DNA of 64,000 bases from Gymnogyps californianus. Taxonomy: Eukaryota > Chordata > Aves > Accipitriformes > Cathartidae. The stretch spans positions 17,224,368-17,288,367 of the forward strand of contig NC_059481.1 of NCBI RefSeq assembly GCF_018139145.2, given 5' to 3'. Numbering within the stretch: the stretch's first letter is position 1; every line of letters starts with the position of its first letter. Below, piece after piece: positions 9,801-23,411 of the stretch. The notes beneath the pieces are model-generated. The model saw nothing but the letters and a program-made list of their open reading frames with translations. It had not been told where the DNA came from and ran no database searches. The position numbers and the translations under genes are program-made.

Positions 9801-12800
9801 TTCTTATATTAGTACTAATACGTGTGTGCAGAAGAATGCAGATGTGATACCATGTGGAATTTAAAGTGAAACTTTGGCTTTAACCGCTAGTGCAAGTAGT
9901 AGCATCTGTGGAATATACTATATTTCTGGCCATGAAGTCCATCAGATCTGGCTCATTGTGGTTTCTCTGCAGTGACAGGCACACAGGAGATGGTGGGCAG
10001 TGCACCTCTGTTGCGCATCCTTTGAAGGCGGATGTTGCTCAGGCTTGTGCTCTGCCAAGGAGGTGGGGATTCATAGAGTTTCATAATTAGAGAGACAGCA
10101 GTGAGGTATTACAGGAAGATATCTCTGTGGCATGGGCTGCTGACATGTAGTTTCATGTTTCTTGAGCTAATAGCAGATTTTTTTGATGCCTGCAATGTGT
10201 TGCTACCAAACTCAAACAGATTCTGTTGCTGTAGTAACCAGCCCTCGGAAGAAGGGCTGTGTTGTGGTAACCTAGGGCAAATCAAATTAAAAAGATGCAT
10301 GCATGGAAGTACGCACCAAAGGATGTTCAAAAGAAAACACGTTTCTGCTGTAACAGAGTTAGAAAGATAGTGGGACCATGCCTGCTGCTGCTAACGATGG
10401 GAAATACATTCTCCTCCCATTTCAGCATCTGAGCGCCTGCTCAACACAAAGATCGTAACGTTGGCAATAGCAGCCAAAAGATGAAAAAATAAAGGAATTT
10501 TCTTAGCTATTTGAAGTTGGAGAAAATCTTCTGTTTTGGTGCTGGTTTGCTTGCTTCTCTCTGTTTGGATCTGCTCTTGTATTTAAGATCTGAACTCCCA
10601 TCTAGAAGTTTCCAAACAAGCAGGTTAATTTTACCTGTGTATTTAATGGCATTTGGCATAAGTAACCCCTTTGAGTGGAGGAATTCCTCACTCCTGCAGA
10701 CTGTGCAGGGCTTGTTATTGCTGCAGCTTCACTAATGTCAAAGGATTCCCTCAATTTGTGGCACTGTTTATTTTAAAGGAGGAAAAGTATGTTGAAGACT
10801 ACTTGCTACATACACAGTTCCTTTCTCTACCTATTAATGACTCACTTGACATTTCCTTCTTCTTTAGTTAGTTTTCTGCTAGGTCTTGCTGAGTTCTTCT
10901 GAAATCAATGAAGACTTTGTCATTAGGAGAGGGGATCAGAGGCGTCGTGGAGCTGATACAGGGAGGAGAAAACCTGATCTGACAGTGGCTGTATGGATTT
11001 GCTGCCTCTCAGATGAGCAAGAGCTTGCAAGTGTTTTCTGGTCACTGGAGTACCCATGTTGCTCTCAGCAGTGGTTTGTGTGGTCAGTTAGAGCCAGTGC
11101 AGTGATGTGGTAGATTAATGTTATTAGCAGTCTCCATACGTGCCTTCTGGGCTTCCTGCAGCATTTAACATTTGCTGATAAGAGGTGTTGCATCTTGTCT
11201 AGGACATGGTTACCTATAGAGCAGAATGAATAGCCTCTGGGAGCCAGTATTTGATCTGGGACTATTAAGGGCTGCATTATATAGAGGAAGTTGCTATTAT
11301 TGTGTCTCCTGTTGATGGAGGAAATTGATATTGATGTTGGAGGGAGCACTGCCAGATTGTGTGGCTCATTCAGAAGAATGCTATGTTGATCTTTAATGTG
11401 TTGGAGATTCTCTTTAAGTTTTCTGAAGCTGTCTCGGTGTTCAACTTCATGGACACATACCCCACACGTTCAGTACCCACCACTTCAGACTCCTCGCTGA
11501 CTTGCAGAAACTGCTGTAACAGGAAGAATGACTGCAAGGAAATCCCAGAAGGGGCAAGCCTTGAGTCAAGGAGAAAGTGATGAGTGCTCCTGAGTTATTT
11601 GTGGTGCAAACGCGTGCCTGAGCGTAGTGTGCTCAGGGGCATAGAGCTGTTCTTGGCCTGCTTCGTGGCAGGGCGGAGGAACAGAAAAATAGAAAACTCA
11701 GCACTGCTGGATGTGTCTGTTTAGCTGCTTGCTTCTGTCTCATCTCCCAGGCTTCTGTCTGGCCTTTTCTGTGTGTATTTTGGTTTATTATATGGTTGTT
11801 CCAGCTGTCACCCTTGGTGTAAGAGGAGAACTTGCCAGGATGGTGTTCTCTGTCCACATCTGCCCAGATGGGACTAACCTAGTAAGGGGGACGGGACCCT
11901 GCGTCGTCACTGCTGACTTTGACCTTTGCAGCAGCATGGGGTTATTTTGCATGGAATGTGTGGAAGCACTTTTTGTTTTGCGATGACAGTCATAGAGACA
12001 TGCTCACTCTCGCTTCTGGTGCTTTCTTGCTTGCTTTAAGCACCAACTTCAGATTTGTTGCAGAGGAAGACAAACGTGCCCTAGTTGGAATCTTGCTGTC
12101 TTCAGGGATAAATTTGTCCATTTGAAAAATCACTTATGGTAGCTTACGTCAGTCAAAATGACAGCAGCCATTGTGTTTTGGAGAAGCAGAAGCATTTTCT
12201 CAACTGACAAGAATTAAATCTGAGAGTTAGTATCTATGGCAGTGAGTTAATAACAAGTTATCAGCATAAGATGCTGAAATCATCAGTTTGAGTCAACGTT
12301 TTGTATGTGGTAATATGAAGAAATAGTACTTGGATTTCAATTAGGAAGGTCATGTTGGTAAGCTAAGCAGTTGCTGTGAATTTTGAAACTGTTCATCTAC
12401 TATGTATCTGATATTACGTATATTACAGTTCATCAATAAGTACTAAAAAAAAAATTTAAAAAGGAAATGGGGTTTCTGATTTTATAAACAAAAGTGAAAA
12501 TGTGTTCAATGCCATTAAAGAAAAAGCCATAGAAATTGGAGAGTTGAAAACCCCAACCCTCCGCAGGATGTACCACCATTGTCTAACCAGTATTCTTGTA
12601 TGTAACTTACTATATCTGAAGGACTGTAGAATGGGCAGTCAATGACAGCACCTTTCGTAATAGCAAATGTCTCCCTTTTTTTGAAGCTTTCAGAATTCTG
12701 TTTCCTGGGGAACACCACATAATTCTGAGAAACATGAATATTCTGGAGCTAAAAGAGCAGATTTTGCAGATGTCGGGCTTTCAGACTGGAAATCTCTTCT

Positions 12801-15800
12801 CTTCTTTACATAGTTTGATATCTACGGCATGATAGGTTCTGTGTAAAGTTAGCGGGTACCCACAAAAATGTGTTGAGATGGGCATTGTTTCTGTCCCTTC
12901 CCAATTCTGTAGAATATTTTTTTCATTCTGTGATAATTTTTTCTTTTTTTCCCCTGTTAAGAAATTCACTTAGGTTTCCCGTAGCTGCTTGTTAGTTTTG
13001 TCTCTAACTGCTGAAAAGTCTCTTGCGTGGAGGATGAATGCATTTTGCTCAGTCTTGCCCTTTCTGAATTTCTCCAGAATTTCTTGAAGTGTATGTTTGA
13101 ATCTACATTCCTAAACCATAGCAAGCAGAATAATTTTTTGTTTATAGCATACAGGTCATATCACCAGCCTCCTGAGGCCCTCCATTGATGCATATTGTTT
13201 GGAAGGTATTTAGGACCTGCTTGAGAGGTCTGTACAGCTCTGCCCATCCTGGCTGCTTATCCCTTTCACTCCTCACAGCCTTTCCCACCTAGCTGTACTC
13301 CTTCCTTGTGTGCTCATGTGTAGTCTGCAAACAACATGGGTACTTTATTCACATTAGCTCTTCTTGCTGGAACATGTTTCTCTGAGCTCACCCGCTTAAG
13401 GCTCTACCAGCCTTGTCCTTTCCTTAACTCTTTTCCTTTTAAAGCCTGCTTCTACTAGGTCTTTTATAGTGGATCTTAGCTGGCTTCCTATCTGTTGTAT
13501 TTCCTCTGTGTGCCCGCTCAATACCCACAAGCTGCTTGGTGAGTTTGTTCATCTCCATGTGGGCACATGTACTTGCAAAGCATGAGCACTTGTTCCAGAG
13601 AATTGCTTTTCTCTTTGCTGGTATATGCAATTTTATAGGTACGTAATATTTTTAGCCTAAAGACTTGATGGAATTTTGTAATTATTTTGTTCGGTAAATG
13701 CATCCTCCTGCAGGTGATTTGGAGAGCCTTTCCTTTCTGCCACAGTCTCCAAGGGGTTGAGACACACACAGTATTAACACTAAACTAGGAGTACTGTTGC
13801 CAGTGTGAGTGCTGTTGATGTCTGTTCATTATTGAAAGGTGTCTTTGCATCAGATTCACTGGGTTGTCTTCCCCGTGGACTAACTGTGATCAGATTAAAT
13901 CGCATGCTTTCATGCGGAAATACCGGTATTACCTACATTGGCCTAACCCACTGATCCATTGATAACCTGCAGCCTTTTATAATTACTCCCCTTTGGGGAG
14001 AGACCTGTGTTCTCATTTGCTCTGTGTCAGCGGGGCTGGCTTGGTTACACGTGTCCCCTTTTACAGTGCCAGTGCTAATATCCTGGAAAATTAAATGGAA
14101 ACATAAACAAGTGTGTAGGGTGTATTAGAGCAGTAAAAATAATCAATTAACGGGAATAACCTTCCGCACTGCAGGCAGGAAGGCTGAGTTGTGAAAGGCG
14201 GTAGCTGAATGGATGTATTTATTCAATTAAATGTATATATGCACAAAGTTGTAACTGCTATGAGCTCCATTATTTTACAGCAATTGCTCCAGTTACCTTA
14301 ACCTTCTGCTAATAGCTTTTTTGTTATGAGCCGAGTAAATAAAGCTTGAGTCCAACACAAGTGACTTTGTGTGAGAGCATATTGAGGGTGGGAGCTGTTT
14401 CTGTGTTACTCTGTGCTCTCTGTGTACTCTGCAGCTGATTTTTGGCTTAATTGGGATTTGCTGACTCTGGTGTCTTGTAGAAATCACTTCATTTTTTTGA
14501 GCATATTGGTTTCTTTCTGTAGTGTCTTTAAAACAGTCATCAGCTGGGAGAGCCTAGTGAGGTACATCATTTCTGGGGCAGCCTCTTTAAAGCAGTGCCC
14601 TTGTCATTTAAATGGCAGATATGCAGAGGACAGTACATATTAATGCTAAGGTTCATAAAATTAATTAAATAGATTGGAAGGTGCTGAGTTGCCTATGTCA
14701 AGAGCTGAAGGCTGTATTGTGTGCCTCCTTGATGGTGCAAGCTGGAGTGAGCTGGCGTGTGCTGTCAGTCTTGGCCCTTCTGGGAATTTGACTGAGACTC
14801 CCCAACTTATTGCACAGAAGGAGCCTCCAGATGTTTTGATCCCAGTTTGTGGACTGGCACTGAGGATGCTTGGAGCTGTGTTTAGCATGTGCCTTCCCAT
14901 TGCAGGACAAGGCACAGGATCTGCCCCTTCGCCAGCCCGAATCAGGGCACTGGCCTCAAAGCAGTGGTGAAAGTCTTGTTGCCTGATACTGAGGCTTGTG
15001 TTGTCCTCTTCTCCTACCAAAACAAAGAATTTGCTATGGAGGATATTTTAGGACTTGTCAGAAATTATTATCCCACTCATCCTCAGCCAAGTGAGCAAGA
15101 GACAGCTTTCATGAATTTTGCTGTACCACTGTAACCTTGCAACCAAGGGCAGTGGCCTGAAGTAGTGTTGAAAGATAATCACTGCCTTAAAGTTGCAAAT
15201 AGTTACTGCTTTATTGTATATCCTGACACACACATCCTGCCCAATGCCAGCAGGGCTTCAGACCCCTGTCGCTGCTGCTCTTGGTGATGTTTGCCATGTT
15301 GTGAGCTGCAGGGAAAGCTGGCTGGCCCGGCTACACACCTCCCCACCTGTGGCTGGCTGTTACTCAGTTATTTGCAGGATTTATGAATGTAAAGGAGAAT
15401 GCAAAACTCTTTCACAAAAGCTCCTGCTTTCACTCTTTGACAACTGCCTCTTCTGTTGCTGGGTGAGGTGCTCAACCAATTTTTTTTGCCCTTTGGAGAG
15501 GCTGCTGCAGGTTTGAGCTGGGTGCCAGGCCTGCCAACATTCACACCCTTTGGGTGCCAGATAGGTGCTATCTGAGTAACCTCCTAAAAGTGTGTGTTTT
15601 TGCAAAGTCCCAAGCAGTGCCACAGCACAAACACACGGGTCTGTTGACACATGGGGCCTGGCAGTGCTTAGCTGCCAAAGCTGCTGTTAAGTTGCGTTTT
15701 TATCATGGCTGCTTTGCTGTGCGTTGGCGGCTCTGTGCAGGTCACTCCCCAATGTAGCAGCTGAAAGAGCAGAGCTCCTTCAGGGCTGTGGGGAACAGGG

Positions 15801-16215
15801 CAGGAAGAGCTTTTTCCAGAGGCTGAGGGACATCAATGAGTGATGGCAGATCAGGCCCTGGATGAGACTTTCTTCAAGGCTGTGTGCATAACTGGCATGA
15901 GGTGTCCAACAGGTGCCTGATGAATGTGACAGGTTCAGCGTATGAACCTGAGTAATTAAAAATTAATGGCATTAACACCAGAGGAACAGCTGTGACATGA
16001 ATCAAAGGTGTGAGACAGCCCAATAGTACCTGTTTTGTGAGGCCTGGGGCAGAGCTGCTGTGGAGACATTGGTGCAGTCTCAATAACTACAAGTGTCTGC
16101 TTACCCCTGATGGACCAGCTGGGAGGAGAAAGTGTGGCCACAAGTGGTGGGTACCTTGCAAAACAAACATAAAATTCCTTGATGTGCTTCTTGGTCACCT
16201 TATAAGCCATTAGAA
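6870..16215 (+). other. SLCO3A1: SLCO3A1 intron 2, first segment
   Basis: Non-coding sequence after the donor. It holds poly-T tracts, the longest being 20 T at 7888-7907, an A-rich tract at about 9735-9748 and numerous short open frames without recognisable domains. An A/T-rich stretch around 14085-14300 rich in TAAT-type motifs might be a conserved regulatory element. I found no SLCO3A1 exon 3, no RNA gene and no young transposon in this segment. Confidence 0.65.
7888..7907. repeat. Poly-T tract (20 T)
   Basis: Uninterrupted 20-base T homopolymer in intron 2. No retrogene or SINE body is visible next to it on either strand, so it is listed simply as a low-complexity tract. Confidence 0.9.
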
Positions 16216-16253
16216 GAGCCCTTCCCTGGAGTGGGAGCCCTTCCCTGGTGTGG
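16216..16253 (+). repeat. 19-bp direct tandem duplication
   Basis: Two adjacent copies of a 19-bp unit (GAGCCCTTCCCTGGAGTGG, then the same with one A to T change) lie at 16216-16234 and 16235-16253 with no spacer. This looks like a recent replication-slippage duplication; no function is implied. Confidence 0.9.
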
Positions 16254-16740
16254 TGCGTGGGCTCAGGGGGAAGGCAGTGTATGCAGGGACCCAGTGACAA
16301 ACTTGAAACCTCTCATCTGACAGACCTGTCACCAGGGGCCTGGTGCTGGGATTTCACCTGCCGAAGATCTGCCTAATTATTTTGGAGCCCTGTCCACTCT
16401 GCTGGCGAGAAAGCCGCCGCTGTGCTGGTGCCAAGGTGTTTCCCCACTGACTAACCTGTCACTTCACAGCTGTCAGTCAGCTGCGTCTTCCAAACCAGCT
16501 CTGCTGCCACAAGGAAAGCGCTGAGTCAAGGATGTAAACTGAGCTTGAGAAAGGTGAAACTGGCCATAAGCTGCATCTCAGAAGCCCTGTCTGAAAAAGG
16601 TGGAGGGCAAAAATGATGTTCTGCTGTCGTGTGTAGGGTTTGGTCCACCCTGGGAGTAAACTTGAGGCTTTTTGACCTCTTTTTTTCATGTGGGCAGTGT
16701 GGAGGCAATCTGCAGGGCTGTGGACTCTGGGAAGGGATGA
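16254..16740 (+). other. SLCO3A1: SLCO3A1 intron 2, short segment before the CpG patch
   Basis: Intronic sequence of ordinary composition between the 19-bp duplication and the CpG-dense patch. I recognise no gene, repeat or RNA in it. Confidence 0.6.
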
Positions 16741-16860
16741 GCTTTTTGCGCTGTGGGTAGATCCCCTCCAACCGCTGCTAGTGCGGCTCTGGCAGCCGAA
16801 TGCATCCAGAGCGTGGCTGGGGAGCGCTGCACGCCGCAGACCTTGCGGTCCGGCGCAGGG
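16741..16860. promoter_or_regulatory. Short CpG-dense patch in intron 2
   Basis: Eleven CpG dinucleotides fall within 120 bases (for example in GCACGCCGCAGACC and GGTCCGGCGCAGG), whereas most neighbouring 60-base stretches have none or one. It is too short to be a formal CpG island but could be the core of an alternative promoter, an enhancer, or simply a GC-rich, lightly methylated patch. Several open frames on both strands overlap it, as expected from its GC content, and none is recognisable. No TATA box is obvious. Confidence 0.35.
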
Positions 16861-18559
16861 CAGGGGAGGCTGGGAGTGCCCATGCTGCCAGAGAAGGGCT
16901 GCAAGGCTGCAGAAGGCCTGTGCTTGGTTGGTCTGGGGTTATTCAGCTAGGAGCTTTCCCCTTGCCTTTGGACAAATCCTTCTGGCTTTGCCTTCTCAAA
17001 GTTTGGGGTTTGGTCCCTAAATTGCTCCTTTGAACTCTGCTCTTTTGAAAGCTCTTGGAGAGTCTTTTTTTTCAGATTTCTTTTTGCGAAAGTACAGCCC
17101 TTTCACGAACTGTGCTGCTAATGAGGTATTTGGCTTTTCCTTAGAGGGAGGCCTGCTCTCACTAAGTCCCCTTTTGATTTCAGTAATCGGGATTTTGTCT
17201 GGAGGAGGCTATCCAAATTTGGCCCTTTATTAACTAATTAACATGTAAGGATTTAAATAGTTTCTCAGATGGATGTTAACAATGTGTCACGTTGCTCTTT
17301 GACTTAATACCTCAGCTTCACTGCAGCTAAACAAGACTGCCTGTGTTACAAGGTGCAGGATCTGGCCAAAGGCAGCAGATCAAAGCAATAGTGGAAATTC
17401 AAGAGTTCAAACAGGTAGAAGAGCAAGATGCACCGTGCATCAGTTCTTTCCTTGCTGTCTCCCTCTGCTTACCTTGCTTTTTCCCTGCAGTTTTCTGCAC
17501 ATTCGTATCCTCAGTGTTGGACAAACCATTCCCGCTGTAACTGTTTGTGTAAGACAGTGATACTGCTTATTAGAGTTGGAAAGAAATAATATTGGGGCGG
17601 CGGGGAAAGACAACTGGGACAACTTTGCTGTGTTAGTCATTGCTGCAGAGACCAATTACCCTTGTGATGAAAGACCACCTGTATCTTGTTAGCCATCAGC
17701 TAATGACATATGGATGTCCTAATTCAATCAGACTGATCTTCAAAAGAATAATACTTGTTAGAGAAAGCTTTCCCTCCGCAGAGTTATAAACTGTGCGCTG
17801 AGGGGACTGAAAGGGGCCATGGCATGCAAGAAGTGAGCTACAAAGTACCCTGGCCATGCTGCCAAAGTGTCTTGAGCATTGATTAATGCTTTACTGTCCT
17901 CAGTCGTGGGTTGCCTCTTAGCTTTCTGTTCATTTTGGGCACTCGTTGCTTTTGTTGCGTAGGAGAGGCGTGTGTGTGTGTTCAGTACTCCCCCTCTGCA
18001 TGTGACATAAAACCTCACATTCCTGCAGTGCAAGTGTAAAGATGTTTTACTGCACTTTTGTTTTATGTCAGTGCATATCTTCATTTATGTCCTCTGTGAA
18101 AGCATGCTGTTCTGGTACTGGTAGTAGACAAGCATGCTGTGTTGTAGACTGTGCAAGAAGTGGCATTGCAGGAAACTAAACTATATGCAGTAGTTCTGTG
18201 TAAGCTGTGAAGAGTTTCTCACAGGTGCCAGAGGGTAAGAGGTTTGTAGCAGAGATAGCACCTTCTATTTGATCAGCTGGGGCAGCTGGAAAACACACAT
18301 GTTCATGCTTGGTGGATCTTGTTCTGACCACTGTGACTACTCATACTTAAGGATTTACTTTTTGTTTCCCAGCTGTCACTTGATCTGGTAAAATATACTT
18401 CTTGTCTATCCCAACCTTGCTTCCCTTCCTGTGTTGGTGAGAATTACGTATGAAATGGAAACCCGGTCTCTTCTGTAATTGGATACCACACCTCATTAGG
18501 TGCTTAGCATCCTAGAGGTACTTGATTTATAAGTAGTAGCAAAACTCAAGTTAAGCATG

Positions 18560-18680
18560 GGTAAAACAAATACTCTTACTCCAGCAATGTCTCCAGGGTT
18601 ATAAAACAAGTTAGCAGGAGGGTGAGAATAGATCCCAGGAATTCTGACTCCAGTGCTCTGCAATTGCTCTGAGTCCTAAA
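18560..18680 (-). mobile_element. MIR-like ancient SINE fragment, antisense
   Basis: The + strand contains AACAAGTTAGCAGGAGGGTG (from 18606) followed by AGAATAGATCCCAGGAATTC and TGACTCCAGTGCTCTGC. This resembles the reverse complement of the MIR 5' half (the 'agtggcagagccaggattcgaacccagg' side). Similarity is patchy and the ends are approximate. Confidence 0.42.
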
Positions 18681-18949
18681 ACATTTCATTGCATTCCTGC
18701 AAAACAACGTATCTTCCATGGGTGCAGACATTCCTTCCTTTTCAGTGTCAGAGGTTAATGGTCCTGGCTTCTTGTCTGCTAGCACTAGCCTGCTCCGCCT
18801 CTGCAAACTATGTTTAACTTGTCTCCAGGAGTAGAATGATTAAACTGAGACCAACGCTGTCTTTGCATAGTGGTCAGTGAGGTGCAAGAAGCAGGCTGAG
18901 GACAGTCAGACTCCATGCTGCTCCATAACCCACTTCCAGGAGCCACCAG

Positions 18950-19065
18950 CACAGGGGACGTGCGCCCCAGGCTTGTCCAGTCACTTTTGAAGCTTGCTTA
19001 TGCTTATGGCCTGTGCAACAGATATGGCAGTGAATTCCACAGTTCCCTGTGGCTTTTCTCATCTC
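18950..19065 (-). mobile_element. Ancient CR1/L3-like LINE fragment, antisense
   Basis: The + strand has TTTTGAAGCTTGCTTATGCT (18985-19004), then TTATGGCCTGTGCAACA, then TATGGCAGTGAATTCCACAG (19023-19042). This order matches the reverse complement of an ancient amniote CR1-type LINE in which 'tttggcctccacaacatc' precedes 'tggcagtgagttccacag'. The same block occurs at two other places in this window. No coding capacity remains. Confidence 0.55.
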
Positions 19066-22000
19066 CTAGTTAGGTTGTGCATTTTTCTTCCCAAATCTGT
19101 TACTTTCTTGCCTGGATGCTTAGGATATTGGCTTTAAGGCTAGGAAGGTGGTGAAGTGGGCACGAAACTGTTCTCCTGGAGTGAAGATATCTAGAAGTGG
19201 CATCTGTCTGTCAAAAATCTTGTTGCAGCCAGAGATGGCAGTTGTGCCATCACCCTGGCCTTGCCACATCCCACCACTGATACGACTGCTCTGGTGATTG
19301 CTTGGACTGGGGTGGGGGGGATAAGGCACAGGTTGGCGCAGCTGGCAAAGATTAGGGCAGGCCATCCCATTAGGTGAAAAATATAGTCTTAAATGGGTTT
19401 TGCTGATGCATAAAATACCTGTTGAAGTGAAAAATTCAGATAAACAAGAGAAGTGAAAAGCAAGCTGTGCTGCTCTCCAGCGTTACTGTATAAAACGCTC
19501 CCATGTGTAGCTCCTTGAGTTCGCCTCACATTCTGCACCCCCCAAAACCATAGTAATGTGGAGACTAGAGCAGCTCGAGCGAAGCTTTCTGAATAAATTA
19601 GTCTCGCTGTCCTGTGGTATTCCAAGTCTGAGTAAACAGATGAGACTTACTCTGTGCCTTAAAATCAGCAAGTTTGGGCTTTATTAGCCCTGGAGGGCCA
19701 GTAAATTCTAGAGCTGAGCCGGAGGAGCAGAGGGAGGAGGAGGCAAGCAAGGAGGTGTAGCACTGGATAAGGATATGCTCGAGAAAGTCCTTGCTGCTTA
19801 CTGCAGCCCAGGAAGGCAATTTGAAATTGAATCTACGGTGCACTAGGGAGCTATTGGAGGTGACTTAGGATGGGGTAAGGATTTGGGAAATCTGTATGAG
19901 TGAAGGCTGCACTCAGCAAAGGCAAGAATAAGGATGTTGGCAAAAATAAGGTGAAGTGGGGAGGTGGAATGTAGAGGTGAGCAGCAGCATATTAAGGCTG
20001 GGGTGAGGCAGGTATTGAATCAACTAGAGTTAAGATGGGAGCTAAGCTGATATAGGAGGAACATGGTATGGGCCATCTCCATTAAGTCTACAGAAGCCTG
20101 GATGCTCACATCAAAAGGCTCTAATTTCTACTAAAATTCAGTCTCTTTATTTTAATCAATAACCATGGGAATTAGGTGTCTAAATAGAATCTGGGCTGAA
20201 TGTTGCCTTTCTGGATCACAATTGTTGGACGATTCTCAAGGGCATTGCTGTGTGCCTCCTCCAAGACCACGGGACGCACGTGGTCTCCATTTTCTTGCAA
20301 AGCAAGCTTGTTTTGTGAATAAACAGTGTGTTTTGCTGGTGGGTGTGGGTGGTGTCAGGAGGGGAAGCGAGTGTGCTAGGAGCCTTGTTCCCAAAGAGAT
20401 CCTAGTGTTTACTGAAGACGCTAATTACTGCCTCCAACCCATCCTTATTTGTCTTCTGCCTGTAGCACACTGATCAAAGGTGCTGATAACACTTGCATTG
20501 AGTAAAAAGCTTGTAAGGAAAAAAAAAAGATGTTCTTGAATTTCAGGAGTACCACTGACTGCTGTTTTACTTTTTGGCTGGCATTTTTTGGAGGGATTTT
20601 TGAGACTGGAGGTGGTAAAGGAAGGAAATGCTTTTTTTTGTTGTTTTGTTTTGTTTTTTAATGCCCCATATGGCCATTTTATTAACTGGAAAACCTCCAA
20701 CTGTGAATTGGATGATGTTATACAGCTACAGAGCAAAACTCATTCCCAGCCGTGTGGCTGAGAGTACTTGTGCCTCTGAGCGTGAGCTGTACCTCCCCCA
20801 TCTAGGGTTAGGGTGAAAAATAAAAGCTGCATTTGCCCTGTTTTGCTGACCCAAGGAAAACATTGTTGCTTTTCATGCTGGGGATGTTGAGCTTTTCAAA
20901 CAAAATGCAAACCTTGAACAAATTAGCTGTCAGCAGCTGATCGAAAAGCACCTCTGTTTGAGTTGAGGTTCTGGGAACGACAGGTACAGCAAACCCACAC
21001 ATTTGGGTTTTTTAACAGTTTGCAGTGAGTTTATCCACCACAAAGTTGGTAGTAGGATGGCTATACTTTCACATTCTTCCCAGCTTGTATGAGTGGGGTT
21101 TTCTACCATAGTATGAGAGAACACATTGCAAACCAGACTTCTGTAGCAGTGATCTGCACTTTGCGTTATCCAGGCGCTTCCCAAGCATTGACTCTTTGAT
21201 TCCTGCCCCAGGAGCATTTCTTCGTATTGTCTACCAGATTTCTGTCCCATCTCCCATGCTGACACAGAGAAATGACTTGCCATGTGTATAGCATCTCAGT
21301 TGGCAAATGAAACTGAGAATTTAGAAATAGCTTGTAGTCACGTTCCTACCGTCTTCTGCGAGTATATATGTTTAAGTTACTACCTCGGTTTTCTGTCCAG
21401 GAGACTTGGCAACAGAGCATTTCTCAGACCTGCCTTTTCACTTGTTATTTTCTGTTGTGCAAAGCAGGGAAAAGGAGGGTTGGGACCTCAGCCTTTGTTA
21501 TGAGAGTGTCTTGGTTCTTCCACAATATCCTGGAGACTTTCTTTCTCTGAGAGGGATGCAAGACAGAGGAATGGAATTTGTTTAAATGGATGCCTTTAGA
21601 TTTAAGGTCTTCCTTCATTGTCAGCTGTGAGTGTAGAAACGGGATTTGATGCTTAGGAGTGGACCTTTCCCATTTCACATCCCAGAAGCTGTGCATCTGG
21701 TCCTGCTCCTCACAGCCTTCAGTGCTGGATCCAGCTGCTGCACAGTGGAGTCCATGCTAGCGCTGTCACGAGTTAAAGTTCAGCAGATGATTCATTGTTT
21801 TTCCTGCCAGCTTCTCTCTGCAGCTGTGCTAGGTGGCACAGAACTGCTGTCTGCTTGCCAAAGGTGATGTTTAGGACCGAATGGGCTGGTAAAAGTTGCT
21901 CAGTGGGTAGGCAGAGCTCCCCATGCCTGCTAGCAGTGACTCAGGGCTGTTGCTCCCTTTCCCTGGGAGATGCCTCTGGATGGGAGACAGAGCAAATAAA

Positions 22001-23411
22001 TAAGCTGGGCTCTGGTTACAGCAGGCGGCTAGTGTATCAGCAGGGTCCTCACAGCAGTGGTGAGGGTCTGCTGCCAGCTGGGCCAGAAGCTGAGATAACC
22101 TTTTGCTGTGCTGAAACTGCAGCAGTAGTCACGGCTGCAGCCTGCTGTGTCGCTTCACATGCCACCCTCTGTGCCTCTGGGGATGATGAGTGTGCTTGGC
22201 AGGCATCGCTGGGGTGAAGCTGGCTTACTGCTGCAAGGTGGGGAAGTGGCACAAAGCAATCACAGGCCCAATTTTGCAGAGTCTGTACCTTCTATTCTTT
22301 GTAACCTCTGGCCCTCCATGGGAAGGTAGGGGAAGAGGAGCAGAAGGTCCAGTATTGACCATTGAGGCTTATTGCCTCCAACCCCAGTTAAAGGCTGCTT
22401 AGTTGCAATCTGCCTATGTAGCACAAAGTGGCTTCAGTTGCCTAAAGGGTCTTCTCCTTTTCTGCTGGTCACAAACATGTGATTTGGTAGAGACTGTGGG
22501 TTGTGACTCCATTGATGCCCTAGGCTATGTTGCTGCATGTGAATCGGTATCTTTTTTCAGCCAATTGTGTTCATAACTGTTGTGTTATGGTTGAAGAAAA
22601 GGGAGGTTCGAAGGTGACACTTAGGAGTCTATTGAATGACAACAATTTATGTGCAGCAGGAGGATGATCCACCTCCTGTACAGAGTTTCCTCTCTCCTGG
22701 AGAGCAAGTCCAAATCTAACCTCACGTGTCTGCGTGGAGGGTCAGTGTGGCTGAGTCTTCATCCCCTCTGAAAGAGACTTTGTCCTGCATCAAGCACATA
22801 GGAAGCAGCTTAGTGTTATGGTTTGGTACCAAGTTTGTTTCTTGTGTCTACTTCTGCTCTTCCTTAAAGAGGCTTTTGAGGTTTAATTAAAGTTACTACC
22901 TAACTTCAAGTCCCCAGGGTCCTTGTGTTCACAGTAGTCAAGGGAGAGACCAGCTTCTCTGCAGGAGCTGAGCTGAGGGACTTGGGGCTCATCTGCGGAG
23001 ATGCTGCTCTCCAGGAACTGCTCCTGTATCTATGGATGCCGTCATCTACCCAAGTCTCTGGCTTTGATGTTGAAGGTAGGTGGTTAGAGTATCCCCCTTA
23101 CACACACACTTCAGACACAGATTGTGCAGGATTACTGCTGGATAACAGCCAAATCCCAGGCAGTTGAGACTATTTAATCACACTCCTCTGTCTCTACTGG
23201 ATTAACGTAATTAATGTAAGCCCTTTTGGATGGGCGACCTGTTATTTGTCTGGCGCAGCTCTTCATTTGTGCAGTGCTGTGCATACACCCGTGATGCTCT
23301 AAAAATGATGATGAAGGTCTAATCCCACTTGCATACAACTGGTGACCAAGTAAATCTCCATTTACAGACAACTAGTTTACTGCTCCCTTCAGGGGAAGTT
23401 GTAGACTATTT

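Noticed and set aside
20805..20816. TAGGGTTAGGGT, telomere-like
   Set aside because: Only about two units; expected by chance and no flanking degenerate telomeric repeat.
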